This document shows positions 63,470 through 64,000 of a stretch of 64,000 nucleotides of DNA, piece by piece. The position numbers and the translations under genes are program-made. This DNA comes from Paraburkholderia polaris (lineage in GTDB: Bacteria > Pseudomonadota > Gammaproteobacteria > Burkholderiales > Burkholderiaceae): the NCBI RefSeq assembly GCF_012927345.1, contig NZ_JABBGJ010000015.1, positions 1 through 64,000 on the forward strand. Direction: 5' to 3'. Under the pieces are notes generated by a model. The model saw nothing but the letters and a program-made list of their open reading frames with translations. It had not been told where the DNA came from and ran no database searches. Within the stretch, counting starts at the first letter, position 1, and each line of letters starts with the position of its first letter.

Positions 63470-64000
63470 TCAGAACGAGTGGTGGATACCCGTCAGGAAA
63501 ATCGTCTGGTTCCGGCCGCTCGATACACCCGCCGTAAAGAACGCGGCGTCCGTATTCGAGCCCGCGCGCTCATACAGCGCATTCACATACAACTGCGTCG
63601 ACTTCGACAGCGCATAGATATCGCCGATCTCAAACTGCGTCCAGCGATGGCCGGCCATTGTAGTGGTCGCGGCACCGCCGGCAACGCTGTTGAATGGCGT
63701 GAATTGGTAGTTCGCGCCCACGTCGTAGCTCTGATACGTGTCCGAATGGCCGGACGATTCCAGCTTCACACGCGTGTACAAGCCATGTACCAGCAGCTTG
63801 CCGAACTGGTATGACGCGCCCGCGCCCATGTTCTCGACCTTGTCCGCCGTGTAGTTCGCCGCGGCGACACCCTGGAAGGTGGTGATGCCCGTCGTCACGA
63901 TCGACGGCGTACGGTCGTGCTCGTTCGCATAGGTCGCGCCGGCCTTGAATGGACCGTTCGCATAGCTAAGCGCAAAGCTCAGTGTCTTGCCGGTCGAGAA
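63470..64000 (-). CDS. Gram-negative porin, C-terminal part (5' end outside window)
   Basis: 176 residues of the trimeric betaproteobacterial porin family. Amphipathic beta strands with turn regions are visible: SYDVGANYQFTPFNS, FEIGDIYALSKSTQLYVNAL, YERAGS and TDAAFF; the end is TIFLTGIHHSF with the terminal Phe needed for BAM-dependent assembly. It forms diffusion pores in the outer membrane. The N-terminus and start are beyond base 64000. Confidence 0.9.
   Translation of the reverse strand, partial: FSTGKTLSFALSYANGPFKAGATYANEHDRTPSIVTTGITTFQGVAAANYTADKVENMGAGASYQFGKLLVHGLYTRVKLESSGHSDTYQSYDVGANYQFTPFNSVAGGAATTTMAGHRWTQFEIGDIYALSKSTQLYVNALYERAGSNTDAAFFTAGVSSGRNQTIFLTGIHHSF

Noticed and set aside
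1-64000. CRISPR arrays, tRNA or rRNA genes, insertion sequences, restriction or toxin-antitoxin systems
   Set aside because: None could be recognised: no regularly spaced palindromic repeats with unique spacers, no cloverleaf or rRNA-like sequence, no transposase, methylase or toxin families among the credible genes.

Overview
The window looks like the replication-origin region of a secondary chromosome (or chromid) of a Paraburkholderia/Burkholderia-type betaproteobacterium. The reasons are the GC-rich coding style, the origin module (RepB/Rep_3-type initiator, ParA/ParB, and four copies of the palindrome TTTATGCGCATAAA, which I recall as the secondary-chromosome parS of Burkholderia), the neighbouring kbl-tdh pair, and several families that are common in this group (DUF3564, DUF1272, DUF1348, AcpA, porin). 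No rRNA, tRNA, CRISPR array or intact insertion sequence was found.

Layout. 1-4.4 kb: polyamine catabolism (glutamine-synthetase-family puuA, cut by the window edge, divergent from puuC and spuC). 4.6-10.4 kb: an exported beta-barrel-like protein, a TetR/DUF1348 pair, a YceI lipoprotein, and the threonine-degradation operon kbl-tdh with a divergent XRE-cupin regulator. 10.5-19.3 kb: the replicon core. It holds a LexA-box-preceded small gene, a tyrosine recombinase with a degenerate active site, a KfrA-like coiled-coil protein with a C-terminal zinc ribbon, an array of about 19 copies of a 19-bp iteron (consensus AAGGTGAGGTTTTTCGGGA), repA, parB, parA, four parS sites, and simple-sequence repeats between the parS sites. 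19.4-29.9 kb: arsC, an orphan SsuA-like binding protein, a GntP permease, an ECF sigma/zf-HC2 anti-sigma pair, a 43-residue exported peptide, a DnaA-box cluster, an FMN reductase, a YflT-like stress protein and a hybrid histidine kinase. 30.6-32.5 kb: a tightly coupled response regulator/CheC/diguanylate cyclase operon.

32.8-49.8 kb is a hopanoid biosynthesis and transport region split over several transcription units: hpnD-hpnE-shc-hpnG (squalene from farnesyl diphosphate with hpnC, cyclisation to hopene, and release of ribosylhopane), hpnH-ispH (adenosylhopane formation and isoprenoid supply), hpnC-hpnB, hpnA, and the lipid-trafficking genes hpnN-mlaA and hpnM. An acyl-CoA thioesterase, an unknown protein and a recurrent-looking intergenic repeat are interspersed.

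50-64 kb is ordinary chromosomal content: acylphosphatase behind a tandemly duplicated hairpin leader, an egtD without egtB, RarD, an Mpo1-like protein, a Crp/Fnr regulator, a small lytic transglycosylase, a DapA-family lyase, a Lys/Ala-rich exported protein, a secreted NUC1-type endonuclease overlapping an 86-residue gene, DUF3564 and DUF4410 proteins, AcpA phosphatase, an IclR regulator and a porin cut by the right edge.

All family assignments come from reading the sequences and from memory of the families. No database search was run.
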